Shown piece after piece: positions 1 to 12,500 of a DNA stretch of 64,000 nt; within the stretch, counting starts at the first letter, position 1; every line of letters starts with the position of its first letter. The position numbers and the translations under genes are program-made. Where the stretch lies: contig CM069445.1 in assembly GCA_035610835.1 (NCBI GenBank), forward strand, positions 36,718,656-36,782,655. The letters are read 5' to 3'. The DNA comes from Ophiura sarsii. Taxonomy: Eukaryota; Echinodermata; Ophiuroidea; Amphilepidida; Ophiuridae. A model generated the notes under the pieces. The model had not been told where the DNA came from. It was given only the letters and a program-made list of their open reading frames with translations, and did no database searches.

Positions 1-130
1 TCACATGCTAGACAGTTTTGTCTTCCCGTTCGGAAGACTTCTTCGGTAGTGACTTGATTCACTTGTTTTTCCTGCGAGTCACTACTGAAGAAGTCTTCCG
101 AACGAGAAGATGTAACTGTCTAGCATGTGA
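1..130. repeat. Long imperfect hairpin (foldback MITE or small-RNA precursor-like)
   Basis: Bases 1-54 and 77-130 are reverse complements with about 5 mismatches in 54, separated by a 22-base loop. The outer ends read TCACATGCTAGACAG and its complement. It could be a small foldback transposon or a precursor-like hairpin. The window begins exactly at the arm, so the true left end is not visible. Confidence 0.8.
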
Positions 131-858
131 GTAGCAAATTGGATTTGTACAACATAAATTTTTAAACACATAATAACCAGCTACGTACACATAAAACATT
201 CAAAAATTGCATATATTTGTAGGTGGGACGGAATAACTATTGCATATGTACTTCTGCATAATAATCCTAAAATTAACGCCCAGGGTGCTCAGTGGTCATT
301 ACAAGTACAAGTACATTACAAGTTATATATGACATTTCAATAGAGACAGTCATCCTTGTAATTTCATAATCCCTGCTGTAAATAAGCATACAACTCTTAT
401 CCTTCTTGGGAAAGAATCATTATAAGGTTGTAAGAAATTAAATATGTGACTGTTCTTACAAACCACCTGAAAAACATAGATTTTCAAGGACTTAAAAGTG
501 TAATAATTAACATAAATTTTGCCCGGAGGGTTATACGTCACCAAACCTGACTTATGACTTATACGACTACTAAATTTGCATAATGTATTTTATTCTACTT
601 GAATAAGCTACCCTATCTTAAACGCTACAAAATTGCGTACATATCACATTCCCCCTCTCACCACGACAGCATAGTTTAGCTTGACTTAAATCACAACAAT
701 ATTGCATATTTTCTACTGTGGACGGACGGAATTGGCCATTTGCATAGGTCATTCTAGCTAAATATAAATCAATTGCATATTAATATCTATTGCCAGAAAG
801 ATTATTTTTCTTTCGATATAAAAAAGCATATAAAAAGTCTGTAGAGGATTAAAAGATG
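131..858. other. AT-rich intergenic DNA, nothing recognised
   Basis: No open frame with family resemblance, no splice-linked exon and no clear repeat was found here. Short ORFs in this stretch look like chance. Confidence 0.5.
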
Positions 859-1114
859 ATATCATCATTGTTCTGTCAAAACCTCATATCTCCATTTGGC
901 CCTTCAGCATGGATAAAGTAATGCTTTCTATGTATAGCCTTTGAGCAGTCTGCTCTATACATGTTAAAGGGCCAAACCACATCTATCTAAACTGTGTAAG
1001 TGCTAATGGTGTGAACATGTATAAAGCACTTCCTATGTATAACCGTTTGGCAGTTTTACTTATACATCCTGAAAGGCCGGAAAAACATAGGTTTTGACAG
1101 AACAGCGACGATAT
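859..1114. repeat. MITE with about 26-bp terminal inverted repeats
   Basis: The left end (ATATCATCATTGTTCTGTC, continuing AAAACCT) matches the complement of the right end with three mismatches in about 26 bases. Inside, two related 60-base segments repeat a pattern of CTATGTATA, GGCAG or AGCAG, TATACAT and AAAGGCC, so the core is an imperfect tandem duplication. No coding capacity. Confidence 0.8.
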
Positions 1115-1213
1115 GTAATGTATTTGCCAAACAAGGATTTATTTTAGAATTATCAAACTAGAGACAGAGTGAATCAATTAGCAATAAAGAAACTAATGAC
1201 ATTTTCTTTCATT

Positions 1214-1364
1214 TTTTAAAAGAAACCCGGTAATAGCAGCTCCATGCTGTGATGTCACCAGCGATGGTTTCCAATACAATTTTCAATACAATTTATTCCA
1301 TTAAAATCAAATCAATAATTTCCTTTCATCTTGGAGCTGCCATTAACGAGGTTCTTTTTTAAAA
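1214..1364. repeat. Short inverted-repeat element
   Basis: About 31 bases at 1214-1244 (ending GCAGCTCCA) are inverted at 1332-1364. The interior is AT-rich and non-coding. Probably a MITE; no target duplication could be resolved. Confidence 0.6.
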
Positions 1365-1780
1365 TAAGATGTGCGACATGGGGCATTAAATTATCAATAT
1401 GAGGTATTGTATGTCATATTGTTCACATTCAAAGTCTAGTTTAAATAGCATTTTAACCATTTACTATATTTTGCATTTTACACTTTGCACACATAATCAG
1501 GCAATAGAGGATATCCACAGTTGCAAAAGTGTCCACAGTTAAAATATGAACAGCGGGTGTGTGTCCTTGTTTGCAGGTTATTGAAAACTTGACATGTGTA
1601 TAAATTTACTGAACACACATTCATCTATCTCCATCTACACACACCCACAATTTGAAAGCTCTTTTGGGTAATGAAACAAATACAAGTCTTTGAGTGACCA
1701 AATTGAAAGCAGTTTTGCTTTTCACTCATCTTACACATATCATGTAGAGCATTGTTCTTCCTTAATCAGATTTATGTTGC
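1365..1780. other. Intergenic DNA, nothing recognised
   Basis: AT-rich sequence without a supportable gene or repeat boundary. Confidence 0.45.
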
Positions 1781-2368
1781 ATATCATCTGGGCCCTATTG
1801 CATAAAAGTTAAGATTAATCTTTAAAACCCTTAGGTCCACTCTTACCAGCCAAACCTTTGGAAATATCTCATGGTTGAGATTTCTCCATCTTAACTCTAT
1901 TTCATCTGTCATCAAATGAACAGGTGTAAACTAGTTCACCTAGGATGAACTTTAGTCAAATGGACATATGCCTTAAAGTTTTCACCTCTTCTTAGGAAGA
2001 TTGTTTAAGAATTTGTGAGTTGATATTCATGAGATAGACCCAAGGTCAAACTTTAAAACTTGGCACTTCTACATAAAGCTCAACTCAGGAAGAATTCTTA
2101 AATATTCTTCCAAACCAAGCTTTCTTAAAAGAAGAGTTCAAACTCTTCTTAAGTTTAAGAAGCATAACTCCTCTTAAAGGCAAAGGTCCACTCTGGCAAG
2201 TTTACCCAGGGTGAACTGGCCTACACATGTTTATTTGGTGACTGATGAAATAGAGTTAAGATGGAGAAATCTTAACCTTGAAATATTCCCAAAGGATCTA
2301 GATGGTAAGAGTGGACCTAAGGGTTTAATGTGAATCTTAGATGGTATGCAATGGGACCCTGGTGATAT
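1781..2368. repeat. Foldback element with about 200-bp arms
   Basis: The left arm (about 1781-1985, ATATCATCTGGG at the tip) is inverted in the right arm (about 2180-2368, ending CCCTGGTGATAT). The arms share the inner blocks CCCTTAGGTCCACTCTTACC and AGTTAAGATGGAGAAATC in opposite orientations. The centre holds a second, smaller inverted repeat built on AAGAATTCTTAAATATTC. Non-coding DNA transposon derivative. Confidence 0.8.
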
Positions 2369-3338
2369 AACAAATGCCTCCCTTATGGAATGGTGCATGA
2401 TCCAGTTCACAAAATTTGCAAGTTGATCATATGAACCTATGTTCCTCTACACCGTCCTGGATACGTCCATCCACACTCTATGGTTCACCCCAATCCTCGT
2501 AAACGCTAACTAGAGACTCATCCTTCACAGCGTATTTCCATACAGTGCTACAAGGCCAGTGCTACAAGGTTATTTGTATGATTGAGACTCAGTGATAGAA
2601 AATCAGCTGCAGTGTCAACTTGCCTGAAAAAAATATAGCAAAGAAAATATGTTATAAAGGATTTACTTATTTTATTTTTATGTCTAAGGAAGGAGAAGTA
2701 GGAAAAAGAAGAAAAAAACTAAAAAAATTGACACACACAAGAATCAGCATTGTGTAAATTATTTTCACTTGATTTTTCCTAAACAAAAGAAAAAGTTTAC
2801 TCTTGTTTGAAAGTTTTGTATGCTGCGAGTCATTTTACCTGTGGGCAGTTAGCTATTACACTGTAAGCATGCGTTAATGCGTAACATGGGGATTGTTAAG
2901 ATCAAGAGATTAAGGGTTCTATAATCGACCGTTCACAAGAAAAATGTTACTTTTTGCAAGAAAAATGTGATTTTATTCAAAATCCTGTAAATATGTACGC
3001 ATTTAGGGGGTCAAACTGGGGGAGAAAACATGCGAAATCCTTATTTTTATTGGAAATTGTGGCTTCAGAGGCAATACAAATTAAGAAGGAGTTTGAAAAA
3101 TAGTTGGTCACACATGCTTACAGTATAATGTTTGACTACCCCCTCCCCTGGCCATTTTATAAGACCTGTCTATGACCTTTTCACCAAAATGGCACCCTCA
3201 ACCAGAAGCATGTTTCAGAAGAGATATTTCTGATTAAACGTGTTCTATAATACCCCGCTGATCATCACAACAACTCCCAGAAGCAACATGGGTCAGGAAA
3301 GGCTCCTCTGGTGAAGGTCAAATACGAGTTAATGTGTG
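2369..3338. other. 3' flank of the C3orf20-like gene; possible alternative last exon
   Basis: Mostly featureless. On the minus strand, a good polypyrimidine tract and AG precede base 2624. From there about 29 codons stay open in the phase that would follow use of the GTAACA at the end of the last coding exon as a donor. An alternative terminal exon at about 2538-2624 is therefore possible. The nearer stop codon with its AATAAA signal is the simpler model. Confidence 0.35.
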
Positions 3339-3344
3339 TTTATT
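3339..3344 (-). terminator. Poly(A) signal AATAAA of the C3orf20-like gene
   Basis: On the minus strand AATAAA lies about 30 bases after the TAA stop at 3374-3376. This supports 3374 as the end of the coding region. Confidence 0.65.
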
Positions 3345-3373
3345 TCAGTAAACCAATAATGACATTGAAATTG

Positions 3374-3581
3374 TTACCTTGGTTCTCGACGCGGGCTATC
3401 AGGGCTGCGTGTAGTCTTTGCATCAGGACTCTGTGTGCGCTTGTTGTTGCCAGTTGCATAATTATGTAGACTATGAACAGTGAATACACTTGGGAGACCA
3501 GATTTGGCATTTCTTTCTATACCTGTACCACCTATTTCACCACCCCAAGCAGAACGCAATCCACGGCGACCTCGGCTTGGA
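3374..3581 (-). CDS. C3orf20-like exon 15 (last coding exon)
   Basis: Entered in phase 2 after TACCTCATACAG, this exon encodes about residues 1055-1123. The tail is basic, low in complexity and rich in Ser, Arg and Pro, with repeated SPD motifs before a TAA stop. The stop overlaps a possible donor (AAGGTAACA), which leaves room for an alternative end. Confidence 0.8.
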
Positions 3582-6500
3582 CTGTATGAGGTAGCAAAAT
3601 CAAAGACAGGGGGACTTTTAATAATCTATACACTGAGTTGGTTTTCACATATTGTACTAGTCTAAATATTGCTTAAGTATCAATTTAAGGTCAAGTCTCT
3701 CTCAATTTACAAAGTTATATCAAATTTCATAATGAAAAGTGTGCTGATACCACAATTGGAGTCATGTTCTGATCACTTTTAAGCCGTAAAGGTGTAAATA
3801 ATATTCATATTAAAGGTGTGGTTTTTAAGGTTTAACTTACCCTTTAGTCAGTTAAGCAAGAGACTCCAATTAAGTCTTATGGAAAAGTGACATGGGTCAA
3901 ATCAAAAGTCCTTTGCAAGGTTGTGAAAACAAGTCACAGATCAATCAACCATTGCTCTCAGTGACAGTCATGTTAAGTAATCAAGTTTAAAGGTAGATGT
4001 TCCGATTTATTTTCAACTTGAAGTTTTATATTCTACATGAAAGGTCATCCTTAAAAGAGTTATATTCCAAAGTTTGAGTTGCATAACTCTAATGGTTCTT
4101 ATTTTAGACGCACAAGATGCCGTGAAATGTGCCCATTGAGTTGTACACAAACTATGTTGGTGGTTAACCGGCTTTTGCAGTAATTCGATGTTATTTCACT
4201 GATTTCTTCGTAATCATACCGATATGGGCCGTCAAATTTCAGTATGTTAATCAGAAAAATATGATCTTTCATATGATATGAAAATCTCCATATGTTTGAG
4301 AAAAATCTGTGTTATGAAAATGTGATCGAACATCTACCTTAAATTCAATGCCAGTTAAGTCATTGGTCAGCAACTCAAATTGCCATAACACAGGTCGCAG
4401 TTCATTACAGTTTATCTTATATAATTCTCCACCCTATTCTATTAAGCAGTGTATAAACATCATTGGTCTGAGAAGAAAAAAAACATACTTGAGGATACTA
4501 GTTGGAGAAAGAAGGCCCCATACTCTGTTGGGTCACAGATTTTATCTGATCTATTTTACCTGAATCTAAAGTCTGCCGGTAGGAAATTTCCTAGACTGGA
4601 ATCCTGCCTTGACTGCAACAGCTGCTTCTGAAAGTCTCGCTTAGCATTGCCATAACCGTTAAATATATGGTCACAGAATACCAGCTTACCACCAGCATAT
4701 ATCTGAAACACAAAATGGGGGGAGCAAACTATTATCAGGTTTAAAAAAAGTAAGCTCTTTTAACCCTAACCCCCCTGAGTGCTAAAGAATGCTAATCCTA
4801 AGTCCCTCTCCAAACACATGCGCCGTCGGTTTTCGATGACATAGTCAACCGAGCCTATATAGTGAGCGTAGTATACTGCGCGAATGTGCAGCTGAGGGCC
4901 GTGGCTTAGTGGCTTGAGAACGGAGGGTCCCCAGATCGAATCCCTGCAGGTTCCTGGAGATTTAGTTGGCGTTTTTTCCTCGAAAATCGTGATCCCGGTC
5001 AAAAACCCTAAACCGGGGTTAGGGTTATGTAAACAAAGATTGTTTGAATAGATCCATTGAATAAACTCACAATAGCCAGTTTTGTGCCAGTACATCTTAA
5101 TTTGATACAATTAAAAAAATGAACAATAATCTTTAACAATCATTGGGAATTGCACTGATAAATTATTTTATTTCATTGACCATTAAAACCCTGAACACCA
5201 ACTACACAACTACGCCAGCAGCATGGGCGATCTCCCCGGGCGATCACGACAAGAGATATGCAAATGGATAAGTTATATATTGGAGCTGAGGGCACAGACT
5301 CTCATGCTGGCGACCAAGGTTTCAATCCTGCTGCTGGACGAGTTGGTTTTACCCCCACTGTTCTGCCAATTTCTTCTCCTGATATTGTTATCTCAAATTC
5401 CATCACAGGGGTTACTTCTTAATTGGATATATCTACCATTTTGCCATCTTTACCTAATAATTCATTGATATTTATGATTAGGAAAAAAAAGAAGGTCTGT
5501 CTCACATTCATTTGGGAAAATAGCTATGCTATATTTGTTTATTTGTTATTGTGTTATTGGCCCTTTTTTTCTTTTCCCTTTCAGTGCCAATTGTTTTTCT
5601 TTGTTTTTTGGATAAATAAAAACACAAACTAAATTGGGCTTATCGCATAGGGTTATGCGGCAAAAGTGACTCCACATACTTATACGCGCTGGGTATGTGA
5701 GACAGATCCTTTTTTTCTTAATTGGCCTTATGAATGTTATCTGGAACTTGAAGTATACATCTTACAATTTTGTCTAATATGCTCAAAAATCCAAGAGTAT
5801 TTTAGTTTTGATTTTCTATATTCATTGCGTTTAAGTCATATTTGCATCAACAATGGTAAAACAATAGCAACTTATTTGATATACCTACAATCAATAAAAA
5901 AAGTGACGTGATCAGTGAAGAATGTCTCTATCACTTATTTGAAATTTTCTAATCTGAAAAGAGGCAATTCTTCTCCAAAAATGTGCTTGTTTAAAGGTAG
6001 ATGACCCGATCACATTCCGATTTTCAACTTGAAGTTTTCTATTCTACATGAAAGGTCATCCTTAAAAAAGTTTTGTTCCAAAGTTTGAGATGCATAGCTC
6101 TAATGGTTCTTATTTTAGACGCACAAGATGCTGTGAACTGTACCCATTGAGTTGTACACAAACTATATCGGTGGTTACCACCATTCGCGGTAATTCGAGG
6201 TTATTTCATCGATTTCTCCGTAATTATACCGATCTAGGCCGTCAAATTTCAGTATGATGATGAGAAAAATACAAGCTTTCATATGATATGAAAATCTCCG
6301 TATGTTTGAAATAATTCTGTGTTACGAAAATGTGATCGGGTCATCTACCTTTAAGCTACTTTTAATTCATATACAACACCATTCCTTCCTTCACTCACCA
6401 TAAACATTCCTGGGACGGCATTGTGTCGCTGTAATAACAACGGTTGTTTATGACCAGAGAGATGTACAGCACTAATAACATCATACACAAGCAGACGATA

Positions 6501-9500
6501 GGGATCATTACGACTCTGAAATACAAACAACATCAGCTAGTGTTAAAGGGGTACTAATAGATACAAAAAGCCTATGAGAGTATCATAATTCTGAACAGAC
6601 GTATGGGCCCAGGCTTCAACCAGTACCATTAACTATGAGTTATGAGTAACTAGCGTGCACTACGTTAACTAAAAGCATTTAATGTGCCACAATGGTCATG
6701 ATATTGGTGAATTGTGGTTTCGTTGGTGGAACAAAAATGGAAAATATACAATTTTGGAACAAATTACCAAAGCTTATGAATTTACTATAGTTTAATCAGT
6801 TCCAAATTTGGTGAGAAAAATGCTGGTTCCCGTCTCCGTCAGCAAAAGTAATCCAGCGTACACGCGCCAAATGTTGGCATATGCACCCGTCACGCATATG
6901 ATGCACAGTGCGCCCTGTTGTGTGTGTTATGCAAGCCTCAGGTGCGCCCACACTCCTCTGTTTTAATAAGACGGCTCAACAGTTTGGAACCAACTAAATA
7001 AACTACAGGGTGTCCCTAAAAAAAAAGTGCACATGTTCCAAGTCATTGCCTTCATTGATCAATTACTCTGTATTTGGCTGTAATATTTATATAATCTTAA
7101 AGATAATTTGGTTGGCTTTCAATGCCGTTAGTTTGATTGTAATTGCTCTTACCAATACAACGATATACTTGATCAATCATGAGTACTTAAAAAAAACGGG
7201 TTGTGCCACTTTTTTAAGGAAATGATGCTTGTGGAAAGAGTCCTTTTTCTCATTTAATAATCAGTATTTACTAATTGAAGTTTATATGAGCTTCACGATG
7301 ACTACATGACCTTTCAAATGCTGTTTGTTTGGCCTCATTTGCTTTATCCTATCGAAAAATATGCTTGATGAAAGTTGATCACAGCAAGTCAAATGTGTGC
7401 TATTGTTTATAAAGAAGAAATGCTTCAAAGTGTTAAACATAATAGCAATTTTACACATGTATGATTTCTTTCAACAAACTGACACAGTTTGATATTGTTT
7501 ACTCATGGTCAAACAAGCACATCTCTGGATAGACTCAAGCAAATTCGATAAAAACAAACTGAATACGAAAGCTATCTTGAAGCTTGTACAAACACGAAAT
7601 CCATATACAAAATGTTTAAAGATAAAACTGATACATTCCCCAAAACGCATCTTTTTCTATAAGGGGCATAACCCCCATTTTGAGTGTTCGTTGTTGATCA
7701 AAGACATTTTTAAATTGAGAAAAGTAAACACAATCAAATAAACAGCATTTGAAAGCCAATTAAATTATCTTTAAGATTATATAAAAATTACAATGAGGGC
7801 AATGACGTTGAACACCTGCACCCCTTTTTTTAGGGACACCCTGTATAGAGTCATTGTCTTTCAAAACACCTCTTACCTGATAACATGGTTTGGTCCTATT
7901 CCTCTGCTGTCTATCGTAAAACTTGGAAAACATATCGTGGCAGGAGAGTGCCTCTGGAAACAACGCTGATACTACTGCTATTACAATGAGCTGTGTTCGA
8001 GGCACGCAATCTCTCATGAATCTGTCCAATTCAAGGTCGCCTAAAGAGGGCACTTTATGGCGACTACAGCGGCATGTCGCATAGGTATCACCCAACATTT
8101 CTGCTCTCAAGGCACTGCGTGGAGGTGAGTCTAGTTAAGGCTTCAACTTGATATTCTATCTTAGAAAGAATACACAGGATTATTTATATTAAACTTTTAT
8201 TTTTAAAAAATCTAGATTTGATGCTGACATTGATTTTAATATCTCATAGTCCTCAATGTTGAATCAGTGAATTAGCAGAAAATATGAAAATGTCTGGCAT
8301 TTTGAATGCTAAGGGGTCGTCCATAATTTTCGCCATTTTCAGTTACATACAAAGTGTACGTAAGAGGGGGGAGGGGGTCGAAATATACCCCAACCGTATG
8401 TAACTTAAATGGCGATCTTGAGAGGCGGGATTTTTTTTTTAAAGTACAAAATAAAATAACATTTCGCCATTTATTGCGTACGTAAATCGAAGGGGGGTGG
8501 GGGGGGTAAAAAGTTACGTACGCTCTGTACGTAAGAGAAAATGGCGATAATTTTGGACGACCCCTAAGTAAACAAAGGTCACCCAGATCATTATCGATGT
8601 TCAACTTACAGCACACCACAATCTTATGACAGAGAGCTTCGGATCTGGACCTCTAACAGTTGGGTTGATCAAAGATTTTCTAGTGCAGGGAATATGATCT
8701 CTATTGAAATGTCGAATAAGAAATCATACTATGTGTGTTTCTGAATGACATGGCATGTTTGAATAGAGCGGTGATTAGTATGGGCATTGGTATTCTCTTG
8801 CGACAACAGCATGGCCCTTGTAATGTTGTGACACAAAACTAACTTTATAAACGAGATGGCACAGCGAAATTGTAAATACTTCTAACAATTTCAACATATT
8901 AAATTAACACATACATTCACCGTGTTCGATTGATTGTACATAACTTCTCCACCCAGTGTTTTTATAGAACTAAACTCAAACGCACAATGGATAATGTGTG
9001 CATATTGTTCAGATCGATACTAATAGATGCAATCATTCAGGGAACGAGAGTGAATATGTATTGATGACTTGTTCTTGAGTTATTTCATGACAGGGCTAAA
9101 TACTACACGATCTTGGTCCGAAACACACATAGCTTCAAACTACTTGGCGCACATAAATATCCCTGTACTAGAAATTTGTTGGGTTGATCAATGGGCATTT
9201 ATTTTTTGCTTTGTGTTTGTTTAGGGTTGGGTCTTATTTTTTCTATTCTGATTTCATCAGGAAATTTCAACAGAATTTATTAGAACTTTATTAACTGTAT
9301 TGTATTTTTGAGTGTATATTTCTTCTGTATTTTATTGCAATTTTTATATTTCATACTGTGCATTTAAACTTTGTAAATTTTTATTGCAGCTCTCTTTTTA
9401 TCATATTTTGTTTGTTGTACGGCGCTCAGAGGCTTTTTGTATTAGCGCCTAAGAAATGTCTTGTTATTATCATCTTATTATTCATATTAAAACTTTTTTT

Positions 9501-12500
9501 CCTTGACTGTTTGTTTGATATTGTTTGATTTTTTCTTGATTGTTTGTTGAAACTTCCAATACCCCTAATGTGCATATAACTTTGATCTATTATTGTAATC
9601 AAGGATACATTGGACATCCAATGAGTGGTTTCATCTTTCTCTGTTTGAGGCTAGGTGCCGGTGTACTGGTTACTGTTCTTGTTGGTGATGCTGTACCCCA
9701 TGCTGTGTGAGGAGTCTGGCTGGGTGGTAAGGTACTTTACAATAAGATGATACAAAAAAAATAAAATTAAAGGTTAATACTTCGGTTCTGATATATTTGT
9801 TTAGGTTGGATCTTAAAAGTTAGACACTGAATTTACTGCATAACTTAATGTTTTGCATTAGTCAAGTCAAATTGAAATGATAGAGTGAAAAATTAGTTCT
9901 GCACTATAATTGTAAAGTGGTTCAGCTTATGATACTGACAGGTCTTTCTAGAAGGTGTTGTGGGTACCACATTATTTAGCATGCTTGTTGGCTAAAATCA
10001 GGACTCACACACCATATTCTATATAATCAAAATAGCTAGAGAAGGGATATCAAGATTCAGGCAGTGTTGATATTTTGATGACAGAAGATTTTCAAACTGT
10101 AGAACTCTTTTACAGGTATCATTTGTATAAATAGGGAATTTATCTAAAGGGTTTGTGGTGTTTAGGCCAGGGGCTCTCACTCAGTTAGGGGCCTGCAGGA
10201 TGAGAGGCCCATGAACAACGCTAAAAAGAAAAGAAAAGCAAGAAGGGAGTAATTTGGCCCCCTGATATGCGCATTTTTTTAGATAATTGAAGCCCTGAAA
10301 CCAAATTAATTGAGAACCCCTGGTTTAGGAAGTCAGGGTTCTAGTATTTGAAGCAGATCTGTTAAACAAACCAATCTTTAACTTGTTATTCTACTCACCC
10401 ACTCTTGAGAGACATTGCTGTAGACGGTCTATAACCATCTGCAGCATAGGATACATCTGTATCAAACTCTATACGAGGAACTATTCTCTCTCCACCATAC
10501 GTAGCAGATTTGAGTCTATTGGGGCTAGATGTAGGTTTTCTGGATTGGCGTGACATGGTAGACATCGTACTGAAGGGACGTCTCTGGGCATAGGATACGG
10601 GAGGGGCGGAGGGGGATCGTATTAGGGGTGTCGTCCTGTATCAAAGGAAATTATGAAAAAACGTGTACGAGTTTATGAGAAATTAATAAACTAAAAACAA
10701 CGAAAAAAGTGTACTTTAGGTCCCAGCCACGCAGAATAAAGTGCATTCTGTAGTTCAGATGAGGCACTATTGTTGGTGCATGATTGGGACGTTAAATACA
10801 CTTTATACAATTTTATCATGTAGCTTTTAACATTAAACACAACAAATTGACTTTGAATTATTTTATTACAGAGCAAAGGTCAGTTCAAATTCCCCATCAA
10901 ATAATTACTTTTCAATGCTAAACAAAACAACATTTATTTTTATCTCACATCTTATATACAAAACTTTTATCCTCTGCCCCCCATAACCTTTGGGACCCCT
11001 GACGGATCGCTGAACTAATCGGGCAATAAAAGATGCACTACACTACCATTTTCCTGCTAAAATAAGAAATGACGAGGGCATGCAATTTAAGGCAATTTGA
11101 TAGGGGCACCAACTTTCTCCAAGGCAATTATATACTTTTGAATGGAGTGAAAACAGCCAGAAATTGAGGGCATCCAACGCAACTAGGTTGGGCATGGAAG
11201 GCAAAGATGCCTTTGATTAATTTGAGCCCTTTGTTCATCTAATTCTATGCATTGATGTCAGAGAGTATTCTAGTGGTTGATGCATTATTGATGCATGGAT
11301 GTAAGGATTTATTTGTGATTGTGGGGTTACTTACGCCAGTGCCTTACAATCACAGGTGTGATAGTAAAATACAATCATTCAAATACCCTCTGACATCATT
11401 GCAGATGATTGTATTGCGTTCGCTGATTTCCTAATGCTTGAATAGTGTTTCGGTGAGATTTACAGTTTGGGTTTAGGGTAATGGTTAGGGCTAGAGTTAA
11501 GGTTAAAATTAGGGTTTGGGTTAAGGATAGGGTTAGGATTCGGGTTAAAGATAAGGATGGAATACCATTATTAAGTAGAGTGAAATGAGAAATAGGTGAA
11601 CTATAGTACAACCGTCCCACTCCACACAGATGTATGAAGCATAGCCATACCTTCAACTATTATGAGCTGTGTTCACCTTGCACTAGTTTCGGGCCAATCT
11701 GCGAACCAGAAACTTGCGCCTGCAAGCCTCGAGCACCAGCAAGGGAGCAATCTAACCATATACATTATCCCTCCCATGGGCCCTCAAATTAACATTCAGT
11801 TTCCCCCACACAGGGCTGATTCTCAACAATACATCAATTTTGATTCTGGATGACCACCCGACAGGCACCAAAAGCTGATCTGGATGGAGATTGGTCACTT
11901 CACTCCCAGGGCATAATTATAACAACAGATCAAGAGAAAATACCCACCAAGTTTGTTAACTTGGAAGGCAAAGGAAATAGCCCCTTCTTAATTGCTCTGA
12001 AGTTTAAAATCTCACTGTGAAATTGGTAGCTAAAACATATAATTCATACAGCATAACTTGGACCATTGTATGACAAAGGCACAGCACCAAAGTAGTGCTA
12101 TGTTCACCTGGCACTAATAAAACTCTATTGTACATTTCACGGACATAAATTATGCTAATGAGCTCATTAAATGACGTCACTCGCATCATCGGGTTTTCCC
12201 GATGATTGAAATACGTTGATTGAAAATTCTAGGTCGAGTAAAATGATGTTCTTATTTGTTGTCTGTGAGCTTTTCTGATTTTTTTCCCGTATTGGAATAT
12301 TTTTTTATTGAAAATAGACAGTTCAAAGTAAACGTTGGTTCCAAGTTCAACTGACAGCACATGTATTAAAGGCGACAGCAACGGCAATATGCAAGCAACA
12401 TTTGAGAAAAAACGATGCCCGACTTTGCAAGAAAGTGTACGGGGAAGTGTACGGGTGAACATGACAAACCAAAACAGCCTAGTAACTAATCACCTCCGTG

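Noticed and set aside
5280..5345. Possible SINE head with AGGTTTCAATCC B box
   Set aside because: The A box is poor and no body or tail could be delimited.
7505..7741. 78-codon Lys-rich frame in the CAGGGTG element
   Set aside because: No DDE motif or other transposase mark; length within chance for AT-rich DNA.
8272..8619. 115-codon minus-strand frame
   Set aside because: It reads through the AGGGGTCGTCC MITE and its inverted arms; composition follows the repeat.
12185..12206. Perfect 9-bp hairpin ATCATCGGG / CCCGATGAT with T4 loop
   Set aside because: Looks like a bacterial terminator, but the context is an animal intron; short hairpins of this size occur by chance.
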